NCBI RefSeq assembly: GCF_900460525.1
Contig: NZ_UHIY01000001.1
Coordinates: 744,001 to 808,000 of the forward strand
Length of the DNA stretch: 64,000 nt
Direction: 5' to 3'
Source: Yersinia kristensenii
Lineage (GTDB): Bacteria > Pseudomonadota > Gammaproteobacteria > Enterobacterales > Enterobacteriaceae
How positions within the stretch are numbered: position 1 is the stretch's first letter; the number at the start of each line of letters is the position of its first letter. The notes beneath the pieces were generated by a model that saw nothing but the letters and a program-made list of their open reading frames with translations, had not been told where the DNA came from and searched no databases. Positions 1 to 12,657 of the stretch are shown here, in pieces. The translations under genes and the position numbers were made by a program.

Positions 1-1
1 G

Positions 2-3000
2 GCTGCGAAAGGGAATGTGGGGCTGTCCGCAGGGCGTGATATTTCGCTGGAAACAGCGGAGAAAAATAGCCAACAAAAAACCAATAACAGTGAAAACCGC
101 ACCACTGATGCCACCCGCTCAGTGATAACCAGTGGCAATAATCTGACATTGGATGCCGGGCGTGATATCAACTCCCAGGCAGCAGCGCTGGTGTCAGATA
201 ACGCCACCACCCTCAAAGCTGGCCGTGACGTCAATCTTAATGCCCAGCAAAGCAGCACCTACAGCGAAAACCACGGTGATCGCAAACAGCAAATTAATGA
301 GTCCATCCGTCAGCAAGGGACTGAAATCGTCAGCGGTGGGGATACCACCATTCTGGCCGGTCATGACATTAATCTGCAGGCCACACAGGCGCAGGCCAGT
401 GGTGATATTGCGCTGAAAGCCGGTCATGACATTAATGTGACCACGGCGACAGAAAGTGATTATTCCTTCTTTGAAGAAACTACCGTTAAGAAGAAAAGGC
501 TGTCGAAGACCACCACCCACGTGGTCTCTGAAGATTACGCCACACAGGAACAAGGCTCGCTGCTCAGTGGTAAAAATGTCTCATTATCTGCCGGTAATGA
601 CTTACTGGTGAAAGGTTCTGCGGTTGTCGGTGACAATAATGTCGCACTGACTGCGGGCAACAATGTGGATATTGTGGCGGCCACCGAAGAACAATCCAGT
701 TACCGCTTGTCTGAACAGAAAAAAAGCGGCATGTTCAGTGGCGGCGGCATCGGGGTCACTATTGGCAGCACCTCATCACGCCAACAAAGCCGTGATTCCG
801 GGACGACACAAAGCCAAAGCGCCAGCACTATTGGTAGCACGGGCGGCGATGTCACCATCAACGCTGGCGGCACTGCCCATATTGGTGGCGCGGATATTCT
901 GGCCAATAAAAACCTGAATGTCACCGGGGATAGTGTCGTCATTGAACCGGGTCAGGACAAACGCAGCAGCGATCAACTTTATGAACAAAAAAGCAGTGGC
1001 TTGACACTCGCCCTTTCCGGCGCGGTAGGTTCAGCGTTGAACACGGCGGTGACAACCGTACAAGAGGCAAAAGACGAAACCAATGGCCGTCTGGCAGCAT
1101 TAAAAGGCACCAAAGCGGCTCTGACAGGAATATCGGCTAAACAGGCCGTGGATCTGGCTCAGGCACAGGGCAATAGCGATACCGGCAGCCTGTTTGGTGT
1201 CAGCGTGTCGTTAGGCTCACAAAAATCGACCTCGCAACAACATCAGGAACAGCAGGCGGTCAGCGGCTCAACCCTGACCGCGGGCAATGACCTCAATATC
1301 ACCGCCACCGGTAAAGGCCAGAGTACCAACAGCGGCGATATCATTATTGGCGGGAGCCAGCTCAAAGCCGGTCACGACACCACATTGGATGCCGATCGCG
1401 ACCTGTTTCTACTCGGTGCAGCCAATACCCAGAAAACCGAAGGCAGCAACAGCAGCAGTGGTGGCAGTATTGGGGCCAGTATCAGTTTGGGTAAAGAAAG
1501 CGGGCTGAGTATCTTTGCCAATGCCAATAAATCCAAAGGTAATGACAGTGGTAATGGCACCTCCTGGTCTGAAACTACCCTCGACAGTGGCAACACCTTG
1601 TCTCTCACCAGTGGCCGCGATACCACCCTGCTGGGCGCACAACTCAGTGGCGACAAAGTCGAAGCGGATGTCGGCCGCAATCTGACCCTGCAAAGCCAGC
1701 AAGACAGTGACCGTTACGATTCCAAACAGCAGAGTATCAGCGGCGGTGTCAGTGCTGTGATTATGGGTACCGGCGGCGGTTCAGCCAATCTGAGTGCCAC
1801 TCAAGACAAAATGCACAGCAACTTTGATTCGGTGCAAGAGCAGACGGGTATCTTTGCGGGCAAAGGTGGCTTTGATATTACCGTCGGGGAACACACCCAG
1901 CTTAATGGTGCAGTGATTGGCTCTACGGCAACGGCAGATAAGAACAAGCTGGATACCGGCACACTGGGCTTTAGCAATATTGACAATAAAGCCGAGTTCA
2001 AAACCGAGCATCAGGGGGGCAGTATCAGCACCGGCGGTAGCGTGGCGGATAACTTCCTCGGCAACATGGGCAATCTGGTGTTGGTTGGAGCCAATAATGA
2101 TGGCAACGCACAGAGTACCACCCATGCAGCCGTGTCTGATGGCACCATCATTATTCGTGATACGGACAAACAACAGCAAAATGTCGATGACCTGAGCCGC
2201 GACGTCGAGCATGCCAATAATGCCCTCACCCCTATCTTTGATAAAGAGAAAGAGCAAAATCGCCTGAAAGAAGCGCAATTGATTGGTGAGATTGGCGGGC
2301 AGGTGTTTGATGTTATTAGCACGCAGGGGCAGATACAGGCCACCACCGCGGCGAAAGATGCACTGGCAAAAAGCGGTCATCTCAACCCGACTCAAAAAGA
2401 GATAGAAGCGTCGCCAGTCTATAAAGAAGCCATGAAGGATTACGGCATCGGTGGCACTTACCAGAAAATTGCGCAAGCCGCCACCGCCGCCCTGCAAGGG
2501 TTGGCGGGTGGGGACATGACCAAAGCACTGGCCGGTGCATCAGCGCCCTATCTGGCACAGATGATTAAAGATGTCGCCGGTGAAGATAATGAAGCGGCAC
2601 GCATTGGCGCACATGCGGTGTTGGGTGCAGTGCTCTCTCATCTGCAAGGCAACAGCGCCGCCGCCGGTGGTGCCGGAGCTTTAAGTGGTGAACTGGCCGC
2701 CATCTACATCAAAAACAGTCTGTACCCCAATATCGAGACCAAAGACCTGACCGAAGCACAAAAGCAGGTTATTGTTAACCTCAGCTCCCTGGCTGCGGGA
2801 TTGTCTGGTGGCCTGGTCGGTGATAGCACGGGCAGTGCCGTTGCCGGTGCGCAGGCCGGGAAGAACGCGGTGGAGAATAACTCCATGAGTGGAGATCAAG
2901 CCCGCGAGTCTGTTAAGCAGGTTACGAGCAACCTGAAAGATCATGTAAGAGACAAACTGGGTGAAGGTACTCTCTCCGCTATCGTTAACAGTATAATTAA

Positions 3001-3715
3001 TGCGACGGCTGACACAGGTGATGCGATATTAGGCGGAGCAGATTACGGCGCTGATGCGGCGATGGCGCTCACCTCATGTGCCATGGGAGACAGTTACTGC
3101 ACTCAGGCATTAAACGATCTGGCGGATAAAAATCAGGCTGCGGCAGATACGCTGAAAGCCCTGATGAAGAGTGAAACCTGGTCAGCGGTTGCAGGACAGG
3201 TGAAAGAAGCGGCTCAAGGTAACCAGCTTGCGCTTGAAGCAACAGGCGGAATGCTGGCGAGTATGTTCCTGCCGGGCAAAAAAATACCTGATATTGAGGC
3301 TGCTAAGTTACCAAGCGGACCGAGTAGCTCAATAGTTCCTGGTGGGGGATTAGCTGCTCATGAAGCGGCAGGTGGACACCTAATCGATAGGCATGTTGGA
3401 AAAACAGAAGCGGAGCTATTAAATAGAGTGTCAACGGGTAATGTTAAATCAGCGTCCTCATTTACAGATAGGACTACTGCTGAAGCAGTCACAAGCAAGG
3501 CAATTGATAGTAATCAGGCTAAAATCGATAGTTATCTTTCTGGTAGCCAGAAAGGATATTTAGAGATTGATTATCAATCCAATGTACCGATTGGTATTAG
3601 TGTCTCTCGTGGTTCTACAAATGTCTCTTCAGTGACGAATGCTAGAATTATCATTGCGAGAGATCCTTCAATGCCAACAGGGTATAAAATCATTACTGGA
3701 TATCCAACACCATGA
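2..3715 (+). CDS. cdiA: CdiA contact-dependent growth inhibition protein, C-terminal part (5' end outside window)
   Basis: Open from the window edge, so N-terminal secretion and receptor-binding parts are missing. The visible part is a two-partner-secreted filamentous haemagglutinin: many short repeats of the type AGRDIN/AGHDIN/AGNDL over the first ~600 residues, a pretoxin region, then a VENN motif at 2870-2881 that marks the start of the variable toxin part. The last ~125 residues look like the bacterial RNase A-like CDI toxin domain. Counting the first readable GTG (base 17) as residue 1, His1126, Arg1137, Thr1227 and Tyr1229 have exactly the spacing I recall for the catalytic residues of the Y. 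kristensenii toxin (H175, R186, T276, Y278). The product would be delivered into neighbouring cells and cleave RNA. After ~3300 the DNA becomes more AT-rich, as is usual for exchangeable CDI tips. The stop overlaps the immunity gene start (ATGA). Confidence 0.93.
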   Translation, partial: AAKGNVGLSAGRDISLETAEKNSQQKTNNSENRTTDATRSVITSGNNLTLDAGRDINSQAAALVSDNATTLKAGRDVNLNAQQSSTYSENHGDRKQQINESIRQQGTEIVSGGDTTILAGHDINLQATQAQASGDIALKAGHDINVTTATESDYSFFEETTVKKKRLSKTTTHVVSEDYATQEQGSLLSGKNVSLSAGNDLLVKGSAVVGDNNVALTAGNNVDIVAATEEQSSYRLSEQKKSGMFSGGGIGVTIGSTSSRQQSRDSGTTQSQSASTIGSTGGDVTINAGGTAHIGGADILANKNLNVTGDSVVIEPGQDKRSSDQLYEQKSSGLTLALSGAVGSALNTAVTTVQEAKDETNGRLAALKGTKAALTGISAKQAVDLAQAQGNSDTGSLFGVSVSLGSQKSTSQQHQEQQAVSGSTLTAGNDLNITATGKGQSTNSGDIIIGGSQLKAGHDTTLDADRDLFLLGAANTQKTEGSNSSSGGSIGASISLGKESGLSIFANANKSKGNDSGNGTSWSETTLDSGNTLSLTSGRDTTLLGAQLSGDKVEADVGRNLTLQSQQDSDRYDSKQQSISGGVSAVIMGTGGGSANLSATQDKMHSNFDSVQEQTGIFAGKGGFDITVGEHTQLNGAVIGSTATADKNKLDTGTLGFSNIDNKAEFKTEHQGGSISTGGSVADNFLGNMGNLVLVGANNDGNAQSTTHAAVSDGTIIIRDTDKQQQNVDDLSRDVEHANNALTPIFDKEKEQNRLKEAQLIGEIGGQVFDVISTQGQIQATTAAKDALAKSGHLNPTQKEIEASPVYKEAMKDYGIGGTYQKIAQAATAALQGLAGGDMTKALAGASAPYLAQMIKDVAGEDNEAARIGAHAVLGAVLSHLQGNSAAAGGAGALSGELAAIYIKNSLYPNIETKDLTEAQKQVIVNLSSLAAGLSGGLVGDSTGSAVAGAQAGKNAVENNSMSGDQARESVKQVTSNLKDHVRDKLGEGTLSAIVNSIINATADTGDAILGGADYGADAAMALTSCAMGDSYCTQALNDLADKNQAAADTLKALMKSETWSAVAGQVKEAAQGNQLALEATGGMLASMFLPGKKIPDIEAAKLPSGPSSSIVPGGGLAAHEAAGGHLIDRHVGKTEAELLNRVSTGNVKSASSFTDRTTAEAVTSKAIDSNQAKIDSYLSGSQKGYLEIDYQSNVPIGISVSRGSTNVSSVTNARIIIARDPSMPTGYKIITGYPTP

Positions 3716-4008
3716 TTATTAACGAAAAATATCCTTATTTGTCATATCTACTAAGGTGTTACTTTAACCAGGATTTTGAAGTGCTATTTGGTAATGCTGA
3801 TGAAACATTGGCAGCTTATAAAGCAACTGAGACTGCGGAAGAGCGGTTGCAGATGAAGGCTGAAATAGATTATCTGCTGGCACTTTCTCTGCCAGATGAT
3901 GAATTACAGGACATCCTGCTTAACAAACTTGATTGTAGTTATTATTATCCTAATGAATGGTCTTCATCTGAGGAATGGTTGAAACATATATATAAACAAA
4001 TGAACTGA
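3712..4008 (+). CDS. cdiI: CdiI immunity protein for the RNase A-like CdiA toxin
   Basis: A 98-residue acidic, probably mostly helical protein whose ATG overlaps the cdiA stop by four bases, so the two are translationally coupled. Position directly behind a CdiA toxin tip, small size and low GC identify it as the cognate immunity protein, expected to bind the toxin domain in the cytosol and block its active site. I recognise no domain; the assignment rests on position and on the toxin type. It is followed by a strong hairpin terminator at 4008-4037, closing the cdi transcription unit. Confidence 0.85.
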   Translation: MIINEKYPYLSYLLRCYFNQDFEVLFGNADETLAAYKATETAEERLQMKAEIDYLLALSLPDDELQDILLNKLDCSYYYPNEWSSSEEWLKHIYKQMN

Positions 4009-4037
4009 AAGATCCCGGCCAGTTGGCCGGGATCTTT
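4008..4037 (+). terminator. Perfect 13-bp hairpin terminator after cdiI
   Basis: Bases 4008-4020 (AAAGATCCCGGCC) pair perfectly with 4025-4037 around an AGTT loop. It starts at the last bases of cdiI and ends in TTT, so it can end cdi transcription. On the other strand it lies inside the reading frame of the truncated kptA. Confidence 0.85.
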
Positions 4038-4370
4038 GATAGCCTCCAAAAAACGGGTCGCTGTGCCATGATATAAGAGCTCAGGGGGCATCTTCTCTTT
4101 AAAGCTAATATCTACTTGTTGCGTTGAATGTCCTTGAACAGCTCGGATGCAGAGTCCATCTTCTGAAATAGCGAACCGTTTTTTATCACTACTCTCAACA
4201 ACAGCTTGGATAATCTGTTGATCAAGCCTCTGATTTTCCTTGCTAGCACAGGCAATCAATGAGTTGATATCCGCCCAACCTTCACTATCTAATGTTAAGC
4301 CAATTGATTCAGGTTGATGGCGTAGGACGTAACTTAAGAACTTGCTTACTTCGGTATGTTTTTTGCTCAT
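4035..4370 (-). pseudogene. kptA: RNA 2'-phosphotransferase (Tpt1/KptA family), 3'-truncated
   Basis: Starting at the ATG at 4370, the translation begins [20 protein letters not shown] and continues through [14 protein letters not shown], typical of KptA/Tpt1 NAD-dependent RNA 2'-phosphotransferases. Only about 112 of the usual ~180 residues remain. Homology stops exactly where the cdiI terminator hairpin begins, and the frame then runs on through the hairpin and the cdiI 3' end to a stop at 3945. Part of the conserved NAD-binding C-terminal half is therefore lost and the gene is probably inactive. The frame continues upstream of 4370 into a transposase-like remnant, but the family start is the internal ATG. 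Confidence 0.75.
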
Positions 4371-4538
4371 GGTGAAAACTCGAATAAATCCTGCCGCATT
4401 TTTACGCCACGTATAAAAAGTGGCATCAGAGATGCCCAGTTTACGGTACGTGGCACCGGGCTCCAATGAATATGGTGATTCATCGCATTGACTTTGGTAC
4501 GCCGAACACCGATACCGTCCGAAATTACTAGCCTTCAT
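4371..4538 (-). pseudogene. Remnant of an IS3-family-like transposase OrfA
   Basis: Directly upstream of the kptA remnant and in the same frame lies a piece resembling the helix-turn-helix part of IS3-family OrfA, with [14 protein letters not shown] at about 4395-4436. The surrounding residues do not align with a complete OrfA, no OrfB follows and no terminal inverted repeats could be recognised. It is a degraded insertion-sequence scar that probably accompanied the rearrangement which truncated kptA. Confidence 0.55.
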
Positions 4539-4539
4539 T

Positions 4540-5195
4540 TTATAACTGACGCTGCTCTAGGCTGGTATAAATCGTTTTAATTTCACCTGTTAAGCTCTCA
4601 CCACGGTACACCATCGACGTATCGTACCGTTGATACTTCTCTTCTCTCGCGGCGCTGAACCAGTTAAACGACCCTAACCAACGGCATAGCGTTATGTTCA
4701 TTACACCATTCTGCATTCGACATGGGTGTGATAGGGCTTGATGGCCGCATGAAGCTACTGGTCTCAGAAGGCGTAAACGGCAGCCAAATGGTTGAACGGT
4801 TATTCTGGGATTTCGCAGGGCATACAATTTTACTGCCCAAAAGCGCTGAACATTATCCACATGAACAGTTTGTAGAATGGCATCGGGGGCAAGTGTTTAA
4901 ACGTTAGTGACATTCAGATGAGATATAAAAGTGCAGCAAGCTGTACTAATGTGATTAGCTATTGGCATCCACCATATCAATAATATTGTGCAATCTCAGC
5001 TCCGGTATAAGCTGGTCTTGCAAGGTATCAAAAACACGTTCAATACACCATTTGCTGGTCAGCTGGCAAAGATGATTTCGATAGCCTAATCCGCCGTCAG
5101 TACTGCGAATCTCAGAGTTTCAATGAGGGGACATTTAAGCACTAGCCTTCCCAGACAAAGACTAAAAATAATCCCACGCCCGGCCAGCTAAAAAC
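4540..5195. other. Degenerate intergenic region between kptA remnant and hsdR
   Basis: About 650 bases without a convincing gene. Short open frames exist: a 61-codon frame on + at 4722-4907 and a 106-codon frame on - at 4540-4860. A short stretch on - at about 4983-5086 also reads like coding sequence. None has a recognisable family or a good ribosome binding site. The region is best read as a patchwork of decayed mobile-element or island DNA. Confidence 0.5.
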
Positions 5196-8100
5196 TCAAC
5201 CCCCTTTCAACATATCAAAGACCACCCGCGCAAACCCTTTTGCAAGTTCTGGGTTAGACAGATACTGCATCATCATTTCATGCTGAGCATCATTGCTATC
5301 CATTACCGCGTCATCAATAGCTTTAGGGAAATCCCCCAGCATGGCTTGTTCGCGGGTATTGTTGGCAATTTGCGTCATGACTGCCTGGTTTTCCGATAAC
5401 TTATCACGCACGGTAAAAGCATAGTTAATCATGTCCTTATCACTGAGATTGTCAGTAATAAACAGGTCATTTAGACGTGCCAGAATATTCGACAGGAACT
5501 CTTCTTTCTTATCTTTCGGCTTGGCGGTGCCGATGTCGTTGCCTGGTTCAATTTTGTATTCTCCGGCATCTTCCTGCAGCTTGAGATGCTGCTCGTGGAT
5601 TTTCGATAAGCGGTAATGGCTCATCTCCACATTGCTTAAATCAATCTCATCTTCTTCAACGTGCTGTTCATGCAGCAGCGGGCGAAGATGGCGGGCAAAA
5701 AGACTAAGTTTCTCCAGTTCTTTGTCATCATAGTCAACGAGTTGCGACATAAACTCGTAGAAACGAACAAAACTGCCGAGGTCCTTCTTGAAGATATCCA
5801 GCTTGTCTTTCTCTTGTTTGCACTCTTTAAAACTGTTTTCGGCGTTGGTGATAAGCACCACATCATTGGTTTTTTTGGTTCGCTCAAAAATCTCTTTTGC
5901 CAGCACATAGGCATCGATAGCCGAGGTATAACGTTTCTTCCAGCGCTCAACGGCCGGTTTACAGATATTACTGATCGCCGCGTTGGATTTGTTTTTAGTG
6001 AAAAATGCCTCGCAGAATTGCTCGACTTCACTCCACAGGAAAATACCGCCAGTGCGAAGTTTCTGGAACAACTCGAAGACTAGCTGTGGATCACTGACAT
6101 CTGTCAACTCAGCGGTTTGATAGTAAGGCTGGAAGGCCGCCAGAATATCATCGGGTTCGTTATAGAAATCGAGCACGAAAGTGCCCGATTGTGCTTTACC
6201 CGGATAGGTGCGATTCAGCCGCGAGAGCGTCTGTACACACTCCACCCCGCCCAGAGCTTTATCCACATACATGGCGCATAATTTCGGCTGATCAAAACCG
6301 GTCTGGAATTTATTCGCCACCAACATCACCTGATAATCATCACTATCAAAGGCTTTGCGCATATCCCGACCTTTCAGCCCTGGATTCATATTGATTTCGG
6401 TGAACTTCTGATTGAGCAGCGCCAGACTGTTGTGGTCACTCTCAACAAATTCCACCTCGCCAGAAAACGCCACCATCGTGTTAATCTTCGGATAGTTTTT
6501 TTCCGCGATATATTGATCAAATGCCAGCTTATAACGCACCGCAGCTTTACGCGAACTGGTGACCACCATCGCTTTGGCTTGCCCACCCAGTAAATGCATC
6601 ACATGTTTGCGGTAGTGCTCAACAATCACTTTTACCTTTTGCGCGACATTATGATCGTGCAATGTCACCCACTGGTTAAGTTTGATTTTGGCTTTTTTAC
6701 TGTCAACTTCCCGGTCTGCATCTGCCAGTTTTTGTAGCAGCTGATAGGCCACTTTGTAGTTGGTATAGTTCTTCAGGACATCAAGAATAAAGCCCTCTTC
6801 AATCGCCTGACGCATGGAGTAAACATGAAAGGCTTCGGGCTTATTGGTTTTCGATGCGGGCTCTAGCGGGTTAGGACGACGACCAAATAGCTCAAGGGTT
6901 TTCGCTTTAGGTGTGGCGGTAAATGCATAATAGTTAAGGTTACTGCTGCCTTTACGCGCCGCGATAGTGGCATCGAGAATGTCCTCCGATGACAACACCA
7001 CATCGTCATCTACCTCGTCAGTCATCAACACTTCTTTAAGCTGACGCGCCGTAGAACCGCTCTGCGATGAGTGCGCTTCATCGGCTATCACCGCATATTT
7101 ACGCTGTTTGAGGCTGACGCTATTTTCGATGGCTTTCAGCACGAACGGGAAGGTCTGAATGGTGACAATAATAATCGGCTGGGAGTTTTCCAGCGCACTG
7201 GCAAGCTTTTCTGATTTGGAGCCATCACCTTCTTTATTATTGATACGCCCAACGACGCCATCCGCATGTTCAAACTGGTAAATAGTGTCCTGTAGCTGAT
7301 CGTCCAATACCGTGCGGTCTGTGACCACAATTACCGAATGGAACTGCTTTTCGCCCTGCTCATCGTAGAGTGTTGAAAGCTGGTGGGCAGTCCAGGCAAT
7401 CGAGTTAGATTTGCCGGAACCCGCGCTGTGCTGGATAAGATATTTATGACCCGTACCTTCAACTGTGGCGGCGTTAATCAGCTTATTCACCACATCCCAC
7501 TGGTGATAGCGTGGGAAAATCAGGCTCTCTCTCTTGCCTTTCAGCCCGTTCCACGTTTCTTTTTCTTCAATTTGCAGATGCACAAAACTGGCTAGAATTT
7601 TCAGCAGGTTATCTGGCAGTAGAACTTCATTCCACAAGTAGCTGGTGGCGTACTCGTTTTCATTTTCGGGGATATCATTTCCTGCGCCGCCATCTTTGGT
7701 GCCTTTGTTAAACGGTAGGAAGAAGGTGTCATCGCCAGCCAGTTTGGTCGCCATAAACACCTCATACTGGCTGACGGCAAAATGCACCAGCGCGCCCCGT
7801 TTAAAGGTGAGTAGCGGCTCGGGTTTATGGGTTATTGGGTCTTTGGGCAAACGCGTTTTTTTATATTGTTTGATGGCGTTTTGCACCGCCTGCTTGAATT
7901 CAGATTTCAGTTCAAGTGTTGCCACCGGCAGGCCGTTAATAAACAGCACCAGATCGATACGCCATTTCTTAGCTTTTACGCCAGCCTCTTCAAATGCGGC
8001 TTTGGTGGCATAGGGGCTATAAACCAGCTCTGGCACCACCCGGCAAATATTCTGTTGATAACGCGCCAGCGTTTCCGGGTTGAGATTATGTTCGGGCTTA

Positions 8101-8440
8101 AATTGGCATAATGAAAAGCGCGCATTGTGGCTTTTAATACCATGACGTAATACGCCGAGCGTACCGTAAGTGCGCGACAATATATCGGTAGCATTGTTAT
8201 CGGCTTTTTTAAGTTGCGCTACCAGCACATCAAGAAAATGGCGTTCAGTATCGGTTGGGTAAATTCTGGCAAATTTTTCCCATTCCTGCGGCTGGCTGTT
8301 TTGTACAAAAGCAATGGCATCTTGCGAGAACAGCGCGCGTTCGCGGTCATAGCCATCTGATTTGCCACAAACCCAACCTTTGGCAACCATTTGAGCAATG
8401 ATTTCATTCTGGAAAATCAGCTCGTTAGTAGTATCCATAC

Positions 8441-8444
<4 letters not shown>
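5196..8444 (-). CDS. hsdR: Type I restriction enzyme R (endonuclease/translocase) subunit
   Basis: A 1082-residue HsdR, the motor and nuclease subunit of a type I restriction-modification complex. The N-terminal PD-(D/E)XK nuclease shows Asp164 and the E-L-K motif Glu178/Lys180. The superfamily 2 motor follows with Walker A AGSGKS at 341-346, DEAH at 455-458 and a second RecA-like domain with the late motif QTLSRLNR. The C-terminal part is the helical region that docks to HsdM. Together with HsdM2HsdS it would cut unmodified DNA at a distance after ATP-driven translocation. It is last in the hsdM-hsdS-hsdR operon, its start overlapping the hsdS stop by four bases. Full length for the family, with no visible break. 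Confidence 0.96.
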
Positions 8445-9831
<1,387 letters not shown>

Positions 9832-9832
<1 letters not shown>

Positions 9833-12195
9833 CAGGAATGTACCTCCTGCAATAACTTCATAATCTCGGCGCTTACGGCATCCAGATCGGCATCAATCTC
9901 TTCTAACGGGCGTGGCGGCTGATAGACATAGAAATGGCGGTTAAATGGAATTTCATAACCAACAATGCCTATTTCACCGTCTTTCGCATCGCGCTTATCG
10001 GCGTTAATCCAGGCATCGGCAACGTGCGGTAGCACTTCGGCTTTAAAGTAATTTTCAATTAAATCACTGGTGGCGATAGCCGGGTTTAACGGCACATTTT
10101 CATTATCACGCAGCTCGCCATCCTGTTCGAACTCCACCACTTTGCCTTGGTATTCAAATGCTCCATACAGCGGCTGGACGGCTTCTTTTAGAATTTTTTT
10201 CACCACCGGCTCGGCATCCGGGTTTTTAGTGGTGATAGCATCAATAAATTGTTTATTTTCTTTGGTATCCAGCTTAACGCCCGCAGTTTTAATCGCGCCT
10301 TTTAAGGTGAGTTGGAACTCATTAAAGTCATCACTAACTTGTGTTTTGCCACCGGCTTTCGCACCCAATGCAGTTTGGATCTGTTGCGCTTTATCCATTA
10401 ATGCGCGCTGGGCCAGCCACAGTTTACGGTCTAACAGATCTTTAATTTGCTTCTCTTTCAGCTCGGCAAATTCAGCTTTGATGATGGCGCGAGCTTCAAC
10501 TTCCAGCCCGGTAAAATCGCCGTAATTATCGTCTTGCCACTGCCCTGCGAACTCGCCATATAAGCGCTCCATCGGCGCGCTAAACGGCTTCGGCGCAAAG
10601 CGCAATGTGGCAATCGCTTCATCAGTAACTTGAGCAGACAAGCGCAGCGGGCGCTCGATGGTCAGGCGGCGGTAGCCAAAATCCGTGCTGTTAAAGATTT
10701 TGCTGGCGAAGGTTTTCGGTGCTTCGATTTTAGCCGTTGCAGACTGGCGGCCCCGGTTAGATTTTTGCTCTGGTGCTTTCTCCAGCCCTAATGCTTCAAG
10801 CGTGGTCGTCTCCACCACTTCAAAATCGCCAAAGGTGCGAGTGATAAGCTTAATATCATCCTCGCCCATGATGTTACGTTTGGAACCTAAAGACTTACGC
10901 ATCTTGCCGCACAGATTGGTGCCATCAATCAGTTGGACTTTGTCCTTACGCTCCGGTGTTTTTTTGTTCGACAAAATCCACACATAGGTGGCGATGCCGG
11001 TGTTGTAGAACATATCCGTCGGCAGCGCGACAATCCCTTCCAACAAATCAGCTTCCAGAATATAACGACGGATTTCACTCTCACCGCTGCCCGCCCCGCC
11101 GGTAAACAGCGGTGAGCCGTTAAGAATAATGCCAATCCGACCGCCGTTACTCACCGAGCCATCGAGGTTATGGTTATCGCGCATTTTGCTGATCAGATGC
11201 ATCAGAAACAGCAGTGAACCATCAGAAACGCGTGGCAGACCGGGGCCAAAACGCCCATTAAAACCTTTCAGCTGATGCTCGTCGTTAATCTCGCCTTCAA
11301 TCTTTTTCCAGTCCACACCAAATGGTGGGTTAGAAAGCATGTAGTCGAACTGGTCTTGCGGGAGCTGATCGTTGGAAAGGGTGTTACCCAGTTTAATGCG
11401 GCTAACGTCCTGCCCTTTGATCAGCATATCGGCTTTACAGATGGCGTAGGACTCGGGATTCAGTTCCTGCCCAAAAGCACGCATCACCGCATTCGGGTTA
11501 AGTTCGTGCACATACTCCATACCGGAGGAGAGGAAACCGCCCGTACCGGCCGTTGGGTCATAAATGGTGCGAATAATGCCATCTTTCGACAACGCATCAT
11601 TATCTTCCATAAACACCAGCGAGGTGGTTAAACGCACGATATCGCGTGGAGTAAAGTGCTCACCCGCCGTTTCATTCGAGCTTTCCGCAAAACGGCGAAT
11701 CAGCTCTTCAAACACCAGCCCCATTTCATAGTTGGAAATAGCATTCGGGCTCAGGTCAGTGGTGGCGAATTTCTTAACGATTTTGAACAGCAGGTTGGCA
11801 TCATCCAACAGGCCAACAAACTCAGTAAATTTGAAGTGCTCAAAAATTTCCCGCGCATCCTTTGAGAAACATTGAACATAGTTATCCAAGTTGGCTCGAA
11901 TGTCGTTCTGACCAATCTTGCCAAGATCCATTGGTGAGGTATTAAAGAACGACAGCCCTTTGGTGGCACGTAATAGAAACTTCTCCCGCCCTTCTTCCGG
12001 CAACGGGCTGGTCTTCAACTTTTCAGCCTCTGCCACCACCGCATCTTTGGTTGGCGCTAACACACACTCAAGGCGGCGCAACAAAGTAAAAGGCAGAATC
12101 ACACGCCCGTACTGAGATTGCTTAAAATCACCGCGAAGCAGATCAGCTACCGACCAGATAAAGGCAGCTGTTTGAGAGAAGTTAGTGTTAGTCAT
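9832..12195 (-). CDS. hsdM: Type I restriction-modification methyltransferase subunit M (N6-adenine)
   Basis: A 787-residue HsdM. The N-terminal helical domain (residues ~1-150) precedes the adenine methyltransferase fold with the S-adenosylmethionine motif DPTAGTGG at 213-220 and the catalytic NPPF at 289-292. It is longer than the ~500-residue E. coli K-12 type; the extra C-terminal ~250 residues are helical and charged, as seen in one HsdM subfamily. With HsdS it methylates adenine in the two half-sites and protects the host chromosome. It is first in the hsd operon, which would be transcribed from the ~460-bp gap upstream. Confidence 0.95.
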
Positions 12196-12657
12196 GAAAA
12201 TCCTCAGGATAAATCGCAGCTATAGAGCAAATGTGCCCAAGCAAAAATGCAGTTTTGGAATGCAATTCGCAAAATAATACCCGTAACGAAAACTATCGCA
12301 AACGATACAGGGCATAGAAATGAATACCGAGACTAAATAATCACTTAACTTCGACCATTACAACTTAAATAGCCTGGTATCCCTCAAAGCCTGACGTACG
12401 GTTGCTAAGGGCTATCACAGGACCGCATTTATAACAGCCGTAAGCCCGAACATGATTTTATACTTTAATAGAATGTTGAGCTTTCGTTATATAAAGCTCA
12501 TTGCTCTACCGTGGCTAACATACTGATGTGAATACATTCGGACAGTAGTAATGACAAAAAAAGACATGGCATTCCCCACCTGCTTCAAAAGGCTAGTGAA
12601 GAACACCACTTATGTGAGACTTTTCAGAAAAAATGCTGGAAAAGAAAAGTTCCTCTT
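12196..12657. other. Intergenic region between hsdM and the integrase gene
   Basis: About 460 AT-rich bases lying upstream of hsdM and downstream of the integrase, both on the minus strand. It should contain the hsd promoter. I see no convincing gene, only short frames without recognisable products, and no strong hairpin. Confidence 0.4.

Noticed and set aside
1781-2497. Long open frame on the minus strand inside cdiA
   Set aside because: It is a shadow of the repeat-rich cdiA frame, with low-complexity sequence and no family resemblance.
4722-4907. 61-codon frame on the plus strand
   Set aside because: No recognisable family, no clear ribosome binding site and decayed DNA around it; kept only as part of the region description.
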